DNA of 64,000 bases, from positions 7,617,570-7,681,569 of the forward strand of contig JAFMSR010000012.1 in assembly GCA_022818135.1 (NCBI GenBank), in the 5' to 3' direction. A model generated the notes under the pieces. That model was not told where the DNA came from and searched no databases. It saw only the letters and a list, made by a program, of their open reading frames with translations. This document shows positions 1 to 12,345 of this stretch, piece after piece (position 1 is the first letter of the stretch; every line of letters begins with the position of its first letter). The stretch is from Saxidomus purpurata (lineage: Eukaryota > Mollusca > Bivalvia > Venerida > Veneridae). A program made the translations under genes and the position numbers.

Positions 1-1099
1 TGATCGATGATTGTCCGTTGTCCGTCGTACGTCGTCCGTCGTCTGTCAACATTTTGATTCAAATGACATCTCCTCTGAAACCTCTAGGCCAATGTTGATA
101 AAACTATGCAGGAATGTTCCTTGCATGAAGCTCTACCAAAATTGTTCAAAGAATTCCATTCCATGCAGAACTCTGGTTGCTATGGCAACAAATATATAAA
201 CTTTTAAAATCTTCTCTGAAACCACAAGGCCTAGAGCTAAGATAATTTGGCATGTAGCATTGTCTAGTGGACCTCTACCAAGATTGTTCAAATTATGACC
301 CCCGGGTCAAAATTGACCCGCAGGGGTGGTCACTTAGTTTTGCATAGGAATATATAGGAAAAACTTTAAAAAATCTTCTTCTCTGAAACCACAAGGCCTA
401 GAGCTTAGATATTTGGCATGTAGCATTGGCTAGTGGACCTCTACCAAGATTGTTCAAATTATGAGCCCCGGATCAAAATTGACCCCACACAGGGGGTCAC
501 TTAGTTTTACATAGGCTTATGTAGGAAAAACTTTAAAAATCTTCTTCTCTGAAACCACAAGGCCTAGAGCTTAGATATTTGGCAGGTAGCATTGGCTAGT
601 GGACCTCTACCAAGATTGTTCAAATTATGACCCTCGGATCAAAATTGACCCCACACAGGGGGGTCACTTAGTTTTACATAGAATTTTATAGTAAAAACTT
701 TGAAAATCTTCTTCTTTGAAACCACAAGGCCTAGAGCTTAGATATTTGGCATATAGCATTGGCTAGTGGACCGCTACCAAGATTGTTCAAATTATGACCC
801 CCGGGTCAAAATTGACCCCGCACTGGGGGTCACTTAGTTTTACATAGGCTTATATAGGGAAAACTTTAAAAAATCTTTAGATATTTGGCATGTAGCATTG
901 CCTAGTAGACCTCTTCAAAGTTTGTTCAAATTATGCCCCTGGGGTCAAAATTGACCTTGCCCGGGGGAGGGGATCATTTGTTTTACAAAGGCGTTTATAG
1001 GAAAAGTTATTTGGTATATAACATTATCTAAGTGATCTTCCACCAGGCAAGTGGACTTGTACCAAGGTGAGCGATATAGGGCCATCTTGGCCCTCTTGT
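1..1099 (+). mobile_element. Helentron/pearl-like repeat, family C (5' end outside window)
   Basis: Seen: a core of about five tandem units of ~175-180 bp, each carrying 'accacaaggcctagagctta' and 'gacccc..gggtcaaaattgacc'. The element ends in a GGTGAGC subterminal motif, the hairpin GGGCC-atctt-GGCCC, then CTCTTGT/T. The GGTGAGC motif is the reverse complement of the GCTCACC start seen in intact copies at 5454 and 15006. Known: subterminal inverted repeats, a 3' hairpin and a tandem core are typical of non-autonomous Helentrons and of bivalve 'pearl' elements. No protein is encoded. The short ORF near the start (MSVVRRTS...) recurs in each copy and is not a gene. Confidence 0.75.
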
Positions 1100-1339
1100 T
1101 TAAATTCCACTCGATCACTAAATTTCATCCAACGCAATTCTTGGAATAAATTTTCAGAAGGGGTATCATAATCCTTATCAAGAATAATTCTTGCAGCCCT
1201 TTTTTGAAATTTTAACATATCATTCAACAACTTTTGACTGCAATTTCCCAGATGGTGCAACAGTAATCTATATGAGGCAGTATGTATGCATTAAAAATAG
1301 TTTGCGTGAGTGGATGTTTAAAAAGGGTTTTATTCTTAA

Positions 1340-1771
1340 AGCGACTGCACTCCAAATTCTTAGTAAATTTTAAAATTTTGGTAAAACAATATATATTCAA
1401 TTTGTCAGCATCAATATTATTTTCTTTGTGAAAGAGCTAAAAATAAAGGTAGAAAAAAAATTTACCCGAGCCAGGTTTTGAACTCGGATCTTTGCGCTAC
1501 AAAAAATTTACAGGGCTTAACCTACTACACTACGGAGTCAGCTGATTTGAGCGAGTTAAAAATATTGATATACCAAAGAGCCCACCCGTTAGTCACGGGG
1601 TGATATTTTCTACAATAAAAGTAAGCAAAACAACACATTTTAATTGCTTCTTTGTTAGAAAACTTGTCACTTATCATAAACAATGCCCCTGATACAGTAA
1701 TGACAATTGTTTTCTTGAAATTGAAAATTTTCTTTTTTTATCGTAACTTGTCCATCTGGAGTGCAGTCGCT
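1340..1771. mobile_element. TTAA-flanked MITE carrying a tRNA-like sequence
   Basis: Perfect 15-bp terminal inverted repeats AGCGACTGCACTCCA / TGGAGTGCAGTCGCT are bounded by TTAA on both sides (1336-1339 and 1772-1775). The flanking LINE reading frame resumes across it, which confirms insertion. TTAA duplication is the hallmark of piggyBac-type targeting, though the ends do not begin with the usual CCY. No ORF for a transposase. Confidence 0.8.
1470..1545 (-). other. tRNA-like sequence inside the MITE (not a functional tRNA)
   Basis: On the minus strand an A-box-like TAGTGTAGTAGG lies about 45 nt before a B-box-like GAGTTCAAAACCTGG, with terminal pairing between GACTCCG-like and CGGGT-like segments that is imperfect. 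This matches an RNA polymerase III internal promoter layout. It could be a captured SINE head or a degenerate tRNA gene. Confidence 0.55.
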
Positions 1772-2258
1772 TTAAAAGTAAATATAAGAGGGAGTTACAT
1801 TTTTTTAGAATTTATCGACCTGTAACTTCCATTTGAGGGTACTGTCTACTTGTATTCCTAGAAGTTTTTCAGTATTAGTGTATTCTAAAGTATCCTCATT
1901 GAGATGTAATTGTAAATTTTGATTTTATTTTGTTGGTATATAGATGCTGAAATATACATAGCTTTTGTCTTACTTGCATTTAAAAGCATAGAATTAATTC
2001 ATGCTGTCCAGAATGCATCTCAGTGAGCATCTATGGTCTTGATAAGAGGTAGAAAAGTTTATCGCTGCTGTCACAGTTTTGAGGTATCAGTTGTTCAAAG
2101 GGAATTTGCTGACTGACACTAGAAAAGTGTAGATCATGATCAGACAGCATGGTCGCTATTTCACGAAAAGCATGATATTCAAGTGAATTTGGTGTATCAT
2201 GGTGGGAAAAAAAATTGTAACAGAAAAAAAATGTGTAAAATTTCCCTTTTACTTTCAG

Positions 2259-2471
2259 ATTTTGTTCACTATAGCTTTGATGTGTTTTGTGGTGCGAAAG
2301 GCTCGTGTAGAGCTGAAGAAGACAGTAGAGGACACGGATGATTTATCACAGAGTGGGACGGTTCCCGATGTAGTCGTCCACAATGATGCTCACAAGTATA
2401 CCTCAGAGATTAGCAAAACAAACGGATACATACATAACACTGACAGAAGTAGAAAGAAGAGTGGAAATTAG
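2259..2471 (+). CDS. 3'-terminal exon of an unidentified membrane protein
   Basis: A clean acceptor (tttcccttttactttcag) is followed at 2259 by an open frame that runs to TAG at 2469-2471, giving 70 residues. The first ~12 residues (ILFTIALMCFVV) are the end of a hydrophobic, probably transmembrane, segment. A basic stop-transfer RKAR follows, then a hydrophilic acidic/serine-rich tail (KKTVEDTDDLSQSGT...). That is the look of the cytosolic C-terminus of a multi-pass protein. Upstream exons lie beyond the window or the upstream repeats. The family is not recognised. The reading phase is chosen only because it is the frame open through the exon. Confidence 0.55.
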   Translation: MLFTIALMCFVVRKARVELKKTVEDTDDLSQSGTVPDVVVHNDAHKYTSEISKTNGYIHNTDRSRKKSGN

Positions 2472-4329
2472 TCTGACGTTATGTCAACTTTTAGTTTTAT
2501 TGAAAAATCATTGTCACTGCGTCTTTTTGATGTTGCCGATGGACAGTTTAGTCATTGTTTTGTTTAGGTCAAAATATGTCATCTTTTTGTTTTGTCATGT
2601 TATGCGACTTTTTTCTATAAAAAAATCATGTACTTTGTTTTAAAAGTGTGAGATGATACAATTTATCAGCATTTTGATGAATGATTCTATACCAACACTG
2701 AGGTAAATTTCTTGAAAAAAAAACTTTCAAAGGGAAATTTAATGTACTTATTGCGCAGCAATTTACCTCTGTTTGAAGGGATCGAAATTAAACATGCTAC
2801 AAATGATTAGCATGAAGTAAAAGATTTAAGAGGCATATTTTAATTTGCCCCTGTGTAAGCTACATGTATGCAGAGTTGTGGGCCTTGGACCTGTTACATA
2901 AAGACACTGAATCAAAGATACCTATAGCTGTGGGGACCAAACTTCTTCAATATTTCATTGGGATTTCTGTTAAATTTTCCACAGATAATCACATAAATTG
3001 TAGTTTGTGTATGGCTCATTATTGATTGATTTTGATCATTGCAGTACTGGATTATTGCCGTTTTCTATTATATATGTACATGTATAAATAATGGTGCTTT
3101 CCTACCAGTCCTGTACTGTGAACTGCTTCCAGGGTTTGTTACAGATTTAATTGAAACTTGGTAAAATTGTACACCTTATTATTTTGAAGCCTTTTTCACC
3201 TTGCAAAGAAGAGTTGTGGTACTTGTTTATGTATTTTTATCATCTTTTAGTAGAAGGCGTTTCTCGACTGTTTTATGTATTTTGCATGTTGCCAAGAAAG
3301 ATTTGTTTGATTCAGATTCCATCTTATAGTTATGTAAAGCTTTGACATAACATCAGGTAAAAACAGCATTCATTATTGTTGTTACATTGACTGTAAAGTA
3401 GAAGAATAGCCTAGGTTACTGTCTGGTTGTTATCTGGTAGTTTGGTCACTGTCTGATTGCTATCTCGTAGTTAGGTTACTGTCTGATTGTTATCTGATAG
3501 TAAAAATACTGTAAACCAGTAGATTTTTGTGCCAATCAATGTTCATGTTTTGCCACAGCCGGGTTGATGCGCCAAGACTTACGGTAATCACATGTTTTGA
3601 AAACAAGGTTGTGTCTGGGCCCAGTTATCCCGTACATTTACAGTCAGTTTTTAATTATTAGTAGAAAAATCTATAAGGGTGGCCTTTGGGATTAAAGTTA
3701 AAAGTTTAGGTTAGAAAAATTACAGAGTCGGAGTGTTACCTTACTGAGCTACTGTTGAATTGATTGGAAAGAGTATAACATACAAAATCAACCTGTTTAT
3801 TTCACAAGGTTGTGGGGGGTGGGGGGAAATTACAGTAATGTGGTAAATAGTGAATAAGGTTTTTGTCAGTTGTATTTTAGGCTATGTAGCTATGTATAAG
3901 ACCCTGAGGGGTTATATTGAATTGATAGCAGCTGCTGTGATAAATGAACACAACGTAGTTTTTACTTTATCGTCGTGAATGAATAATAGCACACTGGTAC
4001 AGGAGTATGATTTAGCCATCCTTCATAACATTTTATATAATTTATTCATAAAATTTCAATTAAAATGAATGTAACAAGAAATTAGTTTCAGCAATTTGAA
4101 AACAGTTTAACCTAAATATAAAACAAATACAAAACGAATGTGAAAATCATATTTCTGAAGTATATGGGAGAAAGTTGTTTGCGATCTCTGAAGGACATGA
4201 AGCAGAAAATTGAAAAAATGTTGTATGCAAAAATTGGTTGATTTTTCTACAGAATTTACATTGAACAAAAAAAGACTGTCCGTAAAATTTACGTCCAAGC
4301 TTCATAAGGAAACAGGGTTGTTAATTTAT
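2472..4329 (+). other. Probable 3'UTR and intergenic sequence
   Basis: AT-rich, with no coding frame I can support. Near 3415-3515 there are about three ~33-bp tandem units (gtctgattgttatctg/cgtagttaggttact). The extent of the 3'UTR cannot be set from sequence alone. Confidence 0.4.
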
Positions 4330-4811
4330 AGCTCACCTGAGCTGGCTCAGGGTGAGCTATTAGGATCGATGAATGTCCGTCGTCCGTCCACACTTAGTTT
4401 GTCACATTTTTGCCTCAATTGTCACAAAACTTGGTCAGGATGTTTGTCCCAGTAATTACTCAAGTTCGAATATGGGTCATCTCGGATGAAAAACTAGGTC
4501 ACATGACCCAAAAATAGAAAAATCTTGTTAAGGCTCTAGAGGCTACTGTTTCAGTCCAAATATCCTGGCAATTTGTCAGAAAGGTTGTTTTGTTGATTTC
4601 TAGCTCAAGTTTTAATATGGGTTACCTGGGGTCAAAAACTAGGTTACACAGCCCAAATATGGAAAAACGTTGTTAACACTCTAGAGGTAACATTTTCAGC
4701 CCAAATATCCTGGAAATATGTCAGAAAGGTTGTTTCTATGATTTCTAGCTCAAGTTCGAATATGGGTCATCTTGGGTCAAAAACTAGGTCACACAGCCTG
4801 AATATGGAACA

Positions 4812-6436
4812 AGAAAATTATAACTTAACAGTTATATGAGACGATTACTGTATTACATTACAGTGTACAGAATAATGGCCACGGCTGTACTTCAACAGGC
4901 TAAGCATATCTCCCGATTGGGGTATATACCTTTCAAATAAAACCTGAAAACCAAGCGAAATTGACCAATTAAATTGTTTTTGTACTGATAAATTACGGCT
5001 TTCTGATAATTTGCGGGTTTTCCCGAGGTATACAGGTCTTAATTAAATATTCAAATTAGACTGTTTTCCGGCAATTCCGTTTTTAATCATTTCTAAAGCG
5101 AAATAAATCGGCACCATTCTTGGGCTGATTTAGCGCTTCATAAATATTCATTAGATTCATTCAAGGGACGCAACTCTAATTGGTTTTGCATTGCTAATGT
5201 AGGTCATCACCGTGGTCGCTATTATAAAGCCCAAAAATCGTTAATACAAACAGGCTATACTCTGTAGCCACAACGCTATCAATATATCAATAATATAGTT
5301 TCTTCGGCCATTCATAAAAATACAACAACTCGCCTAAGAAGATCTATAGAACGAATTCTAGTGGAATTTCGGTTCCAATATGGCGACTGTTCCACAGCAA
5401 AATGCATCAAAACAAATAAAATAGAAACACGCATGCGCTACACTGTTGTCATTAGCTCACCTGGCTACGCCAGGGTGAGCTTTTCTGATCGATGATTGTC
5501 CGTCGTCCGTCAACATTTTGATTCAAATGACATCTCCTCTGAAACCTCTAGGCCAATGTTGATAAAACTATGCAGGAATGTTCCTTGCATGAAGCTCTAC
5601 CAAAATTGTTCAAAGAATTCCATTCCATGCAGAACTCTGGTTGCTAGGGCAAAAAATAGGAAAAACTTTAAAAATCTTCTTCTCTGAAACCACAAGGCCT
5701 AGAGCTTAGATATTTGGCATGTAGCATTGTCTAGTGGACCTCTACAAAGACTGTTCAAATTATGACCCCCGGGTCAAAATTGACCCGCGCAGGTGGGCCC
5801 TTAGTTTTTGCATAGGAATATATAGGGAAAACTTAAAAAATCTTCTTCTCTGAAACCACAAGGCCTAGAGCTAAGATATTTGGCATGTAGCATTGTCTAG
5901 TAGACCTCTACCAAGATTGTTCAAATTATGACCCCCGGGTCAAAATTGACCCCACACCGGGGGTCACTTAGTTTTGCATAGGAATATATAGGAAAAACTT
6001 AAAAAATCTTCTTCTCTGAAACCACAAGGCCTAAAGCTTAGATATTTGGCATGTAGCATTGCCTAGTAGACCTCTTTAAAGTTTGTTCAAATTATGCCCC
6101 TGGGGTCAAAATTGACCTTGCCCGGGGGGCGGGGGGGGGATCATTTGTTTTACAAAGGCGTATATAGGAAAACTTATTTGGTATATAACATTATCTAGTG
6201 ATCTTCCACCAGGCAAGTGGACTTGTACCAAGGTGAGCGATATAGGGCCATCTTGGCCCTCTTGTTATATCAGTGCTGCAGCATTGTAACTGCTTCTATT
6301 ACCTTATCCACATAACGCTTTGTTGCATCGAACTAAAGTTTAAAGGTCATTTTGTCCGTTTTAGTAATACAAAAGACGTATATTCATAGTAATTAATGTT
6401 AATAAATATCCAAAAATAACTTTCGTCTCGAAAACC
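4812..6436. mobile_element. Element inserted in family A, itself containing a family C copy
   Basis: Foreign sequence between two halves of the 146-bp array. Outer parts are 4812-5453 and 6266-6436, with the family C copy in the middle. GAGACGA near 4838 and TCGTCTC near 6430 may be remnants of inverted ends. No ORF supports a transposase. Boundaries are accurate to perhaps 20 bp. Confidence 0.5.
5454..6265 (+). mobile_element. Complete Helentron-like repeat, family C
   Basis: Begins AGCTCACCTGGCTACGCCAGG, a snap-back with GGTGAGCT, preceded by T. It ends with the GGTGAGC subterminal motif, the GGGCC/GGCCC hairpin and CTCTTGT, followed by T. The core is about four ~175-bp units. The T^T junctions fit Helentron-type insertion. 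Confidence 0.8.
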
Positions 6437-7512
6437 TTGTTAACACTCTAGAGGTAACATTTTCAGCCCAAATATCCTGGAAATATGTCAGAAAGGTTGT
6501 TTCGATGATTTCTAGCCCAGGTTCCAATATGGGTCATCTTGGGTCAAAAACTAGGTCACAGAGCCCAAATATGGAAAAACCTTGTTAACACTCTAGATGT
6601 TACATTTTCAGCCCAGATATCCTTGAAATTTGTCAGAAAGGTTGTTTCGTTGATTTCTAGCTCAAGTTCGAATATGGGTCATCTGGGGTCAAAAACTAGG
6701 TCACACAGCCCAATTATGGAAAAACCTTAACAACACTCAAGAGGTAACATTTTCAGCCCAAATATCCTGGAAATTTGTCAGAAAGGTTGTTTTGATGATT
6801 TCTAGCTCAAGTTTGAATATGGGTCATCTTGGGTCAAAAACTAGGTCACACAGCCCAAATGTGGGAAAACCTTGTTAACACTCTAAAGGTTACATTTTCA
6901 GCCCAAATATCCTGGATATTTGTCAGAAAGGTTTTTTCGATGATTTCTAGCTCAAGTTTCAATATGGGTCATCTGGGGTCAAAAACTAGGTCACAGAGCC
7001 CAAATATGGAAAAGCCTTGTTAATACTCTAGAGGTAACATTTTCAGCCCAAATATCCTGGAAATTTGTCAGAAAGGTTGTTTCTATGATTTCTAGCTCAA
7101 GTTCGAATATGGGTCATCTTGGGTCAAAAACTAGGTCACAGAGCCCAAATATGGAAAAACCTTGTTAACACTCTGGAGGTAACATTTTCAGCCCAAATAT
7201 CCTGGAAATTTGTCAGAAAAAAAATTTGTTTCGATGATTTCTAGCAACTTTGTTAAAAGCAGTTGTACTGTGGTGAGCGATAAAGGGACATCATGGCCCT
7301 CTTGTTGGTGATATATGTGGATAAACAAGTAAGGCAATTATTTTGTGGTTCTTTGGATGTTCATTCTACTAACACATTGCACTGACAAAAAGTTTCTGTT
7401 AACAGGGGTCACAGACAGGGTCATGTCAGATTTAAGAGCTCAGAAAAGTTCTAGTCACATTGAAATAAACCATTACACTGTATGTATGAAAGTTTTGCCA
7501 TGCTCATTTTTT

Positions 7513-8468
7513 AGCTCGACTTTTCTATGAAAAGGGGAGCTATCCTACTCGCCCCGGCGTCGGCGGTTGGGGTCACACCTTGGTTAAGTTTTCGTCACCC
7601 CCTTTATTTCAAAAGTATTGGAGGTATGGCTTTGAAACTTACCATACTTGTTTACCATCATAACCTCCATCTACAGACAAGAGTACATAACTCTGTCAAG
7701 GTTTTTGGCAGAATTATGGCCCTTTTTGACTTAGAAAGGTATTGAGCTTGGTTAAGTTTTTCGTACCACCTCACTTTATTTCAAAACCATTGGAGGTATT
7801 GCTTTGAAACTAACCATACTTGTTTACCATCATGACCTACATCAACAGACAAGAGTACATAACCTGTCAAGGTTTTTGACAGAATTATGCCCCTTTTTTA
7901 CTTAGAAAATACTTTGAATATGGGTAAATCCACTTATGCCTTAACCCTTTGAGATATTGCTTTGAAACTTGAATGTTGTTTACATCATTACCCCCATCTT
8001 AGGCAAGAGAAGAAGTCTGTGAGGATTTGTTTTAAAAATTAAGCCCCTTTATCGACTTAGAACTTGGTAAAGTTTTTCGTACTAGTCCACTTTTTGACTA
8101 AACGTTCGAGATATTACTTTGAAAGTTTGAATACTGTTTACCATCATGATCCCAAAACATGGGCAGGAGAAGGTAATTCTGTCAAGGATTTTAGTAATTA
8201 TGGCCCTTTTTGTCTTAGAAACTCAGTTAAAATTTTCATTCTTGTCCACTTGTTGACTTAACCATTTGAGATACTACTTTGAAAGTTGGAGTCTTTGTAC
8301 CATCATGAGACCTATCTGTAAGCAAGAGAAGATAACTCTGTGAAAATGTTTCTTGATTTGTACTTAGAAATTCCTAGTTAAAGTCTTGTGTGCCCTTAAC
8401 TGTCAAAGTTTTGTTTTATTGGCAAGCACTAAAAAAGTCGAGCGCGCTGTCCTACTGACAGCTCTTGT
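7513..8468 (+). mobile_element. Helentron-like repeat, family D
   Basis: Starts AGCTCGACTTTTCTATGAAAAG..GGAGCT. It ends with the inverted AAAGTCGAGC, the hairpin GCTGTC-ctact-GACAGC, then TCTTGT/T. The core is ~5 divergent units of ~160 bp (tatttcaaaa..attggaggta..tgaaacttaccatacttgtttaccatcat). A near copy lies at 31969-32908. Confidence 0.8.
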
Positions 8469-10427
8469 TTAGTTCTGTATAAGTGTTTCCTAAAAGGTTT
8501 GACAAGGGAAGTGGAGTAGTTCCACACAATGCAAAATACATCCTTTCTATCACAGTGACATCTCATTCTTGGGTTCTGGTCATATACAAAATGTAGCTTA
8601 TGAAATATTTCGCTGATGTATGTTTTGAGCCCAGCTGTGGGACAACAAGGGTTCAAGATTTCAACAAGTATGAACCCTAAGGGTTAGTATTGTTTGATTA
8701 TCCATTAAGAATAGCATTATTGTAGTAATATAAACAGTGCAACCTCTCGGGAGCAAACACTAATGGGAACACAGAAATGTGTTTGTTGTAGAGAGTCATC
8801 GTTCTCAAGAGGTTGATTCCTTATATAATTGATGCAATGTGAAATAAAATGTGTTGTCCTTTTAGGGAGGTTGTTGCTCTAGGGAGGTGTCTTTCGAGAA
8901 GGTTGTACTATATACATGTATATATATATATACATATATATACATGTATATATAGCCCAGCTGTGTGAAAACCAACATTTAACATTTGCATAAATTATAA
9001 ATTCATGTTGACCTGTCTGCAAATACCTTTCTTTTATGTATCACAGACACCTGTTAAACAATACGGCACTTGTTTAAATAGTTATCTTCCATAATATAAC
9101 ATATCCCTCTTATTTTTATATGGACAGTAAAAGGAAAAATGTTGGGTTTTTGCACAGCGGAGCTCTTAGTGAGGGTTTCTGAAGTGATAACACTAGTGGA
9201 CCAGTACTGGAGAGTAAATGGATACGGGAGAAAGGGTTATACAGAGAGGAGCTAAGTTCTAGTATTAGTTGCTTCTCTAATGTTCATTTTACTTAACGAT
9301 TATATACGGTAAAGTTTGCTTATTTCATGGTTTTTCCAATTTTCAGTTTATTCGTGAGTTACTGAATTTGTGAGCGAGCACTCATTGTTATTTTAGCGAG
9401 TTTGATAAGTTCACAAAGTGCTTCTTGGAAATAAAAACCTCGCAGAAAAAAACGACTTTTACAGTACTTAATGATTATCAGATTTATTATATTAAGCTGA
9501 AGACATGTAACAGCTTATGCAGTAATCATTTTTCTGCAATATTACCCCTGTGTATTGACACATTTCTACACAAGGGATCATGCATCTGGTACTGTAGAAT
9601 AATGTGTGTGTAAAGTTAAATAAATGTTCTTAAGTCTTGAATATTAGATACGAAAAAAATGTGTTCATTAGTACACAATCATGTAGTGGAGTCTGTGCTA
9701 AAGTTTTCTAAGTAGAAATATAGTTCTGACAATCAGCCATGACAAGGAAATAACTATTACCATGGTTACATAATAACAAATGTTTCCAATAGGGTGTAAT
9801 TTGAATTCAAAGCAAACTTAGTTTATGAAAGCAATTTATCTTGACTATGATGTCACACAAGCTTAAACATCAAAAGTCTCGAGGGAAATTTTACCTTTGC
9901 ATGGCTGATAATGGTGCTTTTGTGTTGTAATACAGAATAATAGAACTGTCTGTTGCCTAGGGTTACAAATATTGAATTACCTCTCTTAATATTACAGTAT
10001 TTAAATTTCCTCATGTGTTAACATAGCATTAAAACAGTTGTATATGAGGTTTTATGTGAAGATTGTGTTACATGGACCATCATATATTACAACACATATA
10101 CTAACGTTACTGTCAAGGGAAAATGTTTTAGATTCCAAGATCTTCTTTTTTTGAACTAAAAAATAAAAATTATGAGTATTCTCTACAAAGTGCACCAAAA
10201 GACATTTGTTTTTTATGGGAATATTTCCTGTATTCTTAATATTTTATTGAAAAGATATAAACCATCATGATACAATTTCAGATTGATATAAAGTTCTTAA
10301 TGTGAAGAAGTTGTCATAAAGTCTTTGCTTGTCTTTTAGAAGGTGTTTTATTCTGCGTATAAATCTTTGTTTTGGTAAATATAATACTTACCATCGTGTT
10401 CATACATGATTTTGTGCACATTTACCC
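8469..10427. other. Non-coding AT-rich stretch
   Basis: No supported gene. It contains a TA/TACATG simple-sequence tract at about 8912-8955 that can fold on itself. Short ORFs have no features I recognise. Confidence 0.4.
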
Positions 10428-10431
10428 TTAA

Positions 10432-10740
10432 AGTCCCAGGAGCACTTTGGATGTTAAAAGTATTTGTAGCTCGTATTTTACAAAGAAAGATGTCTTACCA
10501 GCAAAATTGTTCATAATTTCTATGAAAAACATTCCCTACATGACTTTCAAAATTGCAAGTACATGCTATAAGTGCGTTTTTTTTTTCACTGACATTGCAA
10601 AGAATCGGAAACACTTTCTGACAACACTTTTTATAGTGAGCAAGCAACAATTTTTCAGAATAAATAGAACACAATTCAATCATTGCTCTACCCATAAATC
10701 TATGTTTCTGTATGTGAGTTTTTAAAGTGATCCTGGGACT
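10432..10740. mobile_element. TTAA-flanked MITE, 309 bp
   Basis: Terminal inverted repeats AGTCCCAGGAGCACTTT / AAAGTGATCCTGGGACT have two mismatches and are flanked by TTAA at 10428-10431 and 10741-10744. Related ends appear at 30752 and 58329. The overlapping ORFs on both strands (10447-10725 and 10495-10695) are shadows inside the element. Confidence 0.8.
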
Positions 10741-10789
10741 TTAACTCTAACCTGACAGTGGTAGTTAGCCATAGCAGCTTTCATAGAAG

Positions 10790-11205
10790 CATAGTGATTT
10801 ACATGGATCACTGTTGATTAATGTGGATCTGTGTTGATCCATGTGAATCAGTTTTGATTTATGTCAATCAGTGTTGATATATGCAAAACAGTATTGATTT
10901 ATATGATCAGTGTTTATTTATATGAATCAGTGTTGATTTTTGTGAATCAGTGTTGATTCATATAAATCGGCATTGATTCATACAAACCGGTGCTTATTTA
11001 TGCAAAACAGTGTTGATTTATGTGGGTCAGTGTTTATTTATATGAATCAGTGTTGATTTATGTGAATCACTGTTGATTTATGTGAATTGTGTTGATTTAT
11101 GTGAATCTGTGTTGATTTATGTGAATCAGTGTTGATTTACATGACTTTGTGTTGATTTATGCAAATCAGTGTTGATTTACACAAAACAGTGTAGTGTTGA
11201 TTCAG
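10790..11205. repeat. ~20-22-bp minisatellite
   Basis: About 19 degenerate copies of a unit close to cagtgttgatttatgtgaat. Non-coding. Confidence 0.85.
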
Positions 11206-12019
11206 ACTTTACTTTTCTACTTTTTCAACAGTGGAGGGCATTATTGTACACACTGTTATTACTATATAATATACTTTGACAAAGAATTTTTTGTCCATAA
11301 CTTCCTGTGATTGATTGTATAGACATTCTGTTTTGAATTTGAATGTATAAAGTTTATTCTATCCAGTATTTGAATGGTAAAGCAAACAACTTAAGTCCTC
11401 ACAAATTGTATGCAAAAAGTATTAACCTTATAGTGAAATATGTATGGTTAAGTTTTTATGCCAGTACATGTACGGGAGAGCTTTTGGTGTTTGCCAGGAG
11501 TATAAAACCCAAACAAAAACTGCATTTGTAGAGAATACTTCTATATATAAAATTCTGAACTCAGAACTATTTAAAGGAATGAAATAAAATTAAATACTGC
11601 AAAAGTTAAGAAAATTCAGACATGAATTCTTCTGTATATTATTTTGTATGTCCTAACAAATGGACATGAATTATTTCAAGAAAATAACATTTCATATATA
11701 TGCTGGGCCAGTGTATATCAAATTACGTATTTTCATATTGTGAATAAATCATTTATTATTTAATAATGATCAAATTAGCTAACTCATTTAGCATACCTGT
11801 GTATAAACATTTGTTTGTGTTGCGAATGTGGAAAGATTTCTGCATTCATATGTATTCGGTGAATTTTTTCACGTAAACACATAAATATGTTGATTACATC
11901 ATACCCTGGACATACTCTGCAAGCTGTGATAGATACTCTTTGAAATCCTGGCAATGTTGCCTGCCTGTTTGTCCTGTTTTATGTGGGTTATGTTGTCTTA
12001 ACACCAGCTTATGTGCTAT

Positions 12020-12345
12020 GTCTAAAGAATGAGTGATTAGTTATGTGTAAAGAATGAATGATTAGTTATGTGTAAACTGTAAAGGATGAGTGATGAGTTG
12101 TGTGTAGAATGAATGAGGAGTTGTGTAAAGAGTGAATGATGTGCTTTATGTAAAGAATGAATCATGTGGTGTGTGTGTGTAAGAATGAGTTATGTGTTAT
12201 GTGGCAAGAATGAATCATGAGTTGTATAAAAATGAGTGATGTGTTATAGTGTAAACATTTGTGTGTAATGTGTAGAATCAGTCATGTGCTCTGTATTAGA
12301 ATGGGTGGTGTGCTATTTGTAGAGGATTAGTTATGTGTGTTATCT
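12020..12345. repeat. Degenerate ~25-bp minisatellite
   Basis: Around a dozen variants of gaatgagtgattagttatgtgtaaa with frequent indels. Confidence 0.7.

Larger units (their letters stand above)
1100..2030 (-). pseudogene. Decayed LINE reverse-transcriptase 3' region (jockey/CR1-like), interrupted
   Basis: Translated on the minus strand from high to low coordinates, frameshifted pieces line up with the C-terminal half of a non-LTR retrotransposon polymerase. NASKTKAM lies near 1960-1985. LLGIQVDSTLKW and LQVDKF lie near 1815-1870. NAYILPHIDYCCTIW and GNCSQKLLNDMLKFQKRAARI lie near 1170-1300. ENLFQELRWMKFSDRVEFK runs to about 1105. Several frameshifts and stops show it is dead. A 432-bp MITE (1340-1771) splits it, and the family C repeat cuts its 3' side at 1099. 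Clade assignment is by recollection of typical mollusc annotations and is tentative. Confidence 0.8.
4330..7305 (+). mobile_element. Helentron-like repeat, family A, split by a nested insertion
   Basis: Starts AGCTCACCTGAGCTGGC and continues as a snap-back (…GGGTGAGCT). It ends GGTGAGCGATAAAGGGACATCATGGCCCTCTTGT. The core is a ~146-bp tandem unit (aaaaactaggtcacacagcccaaatatgg, aacattttcagcccaaatatcctggaaat…), about three units before and six after the interruption. The unit breaks at ~4812 and resumes at ~6436, so the 4812-6436 segment is a later insertion. It differs from family C in core unit but shares its termini. Confidence 0.75.
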
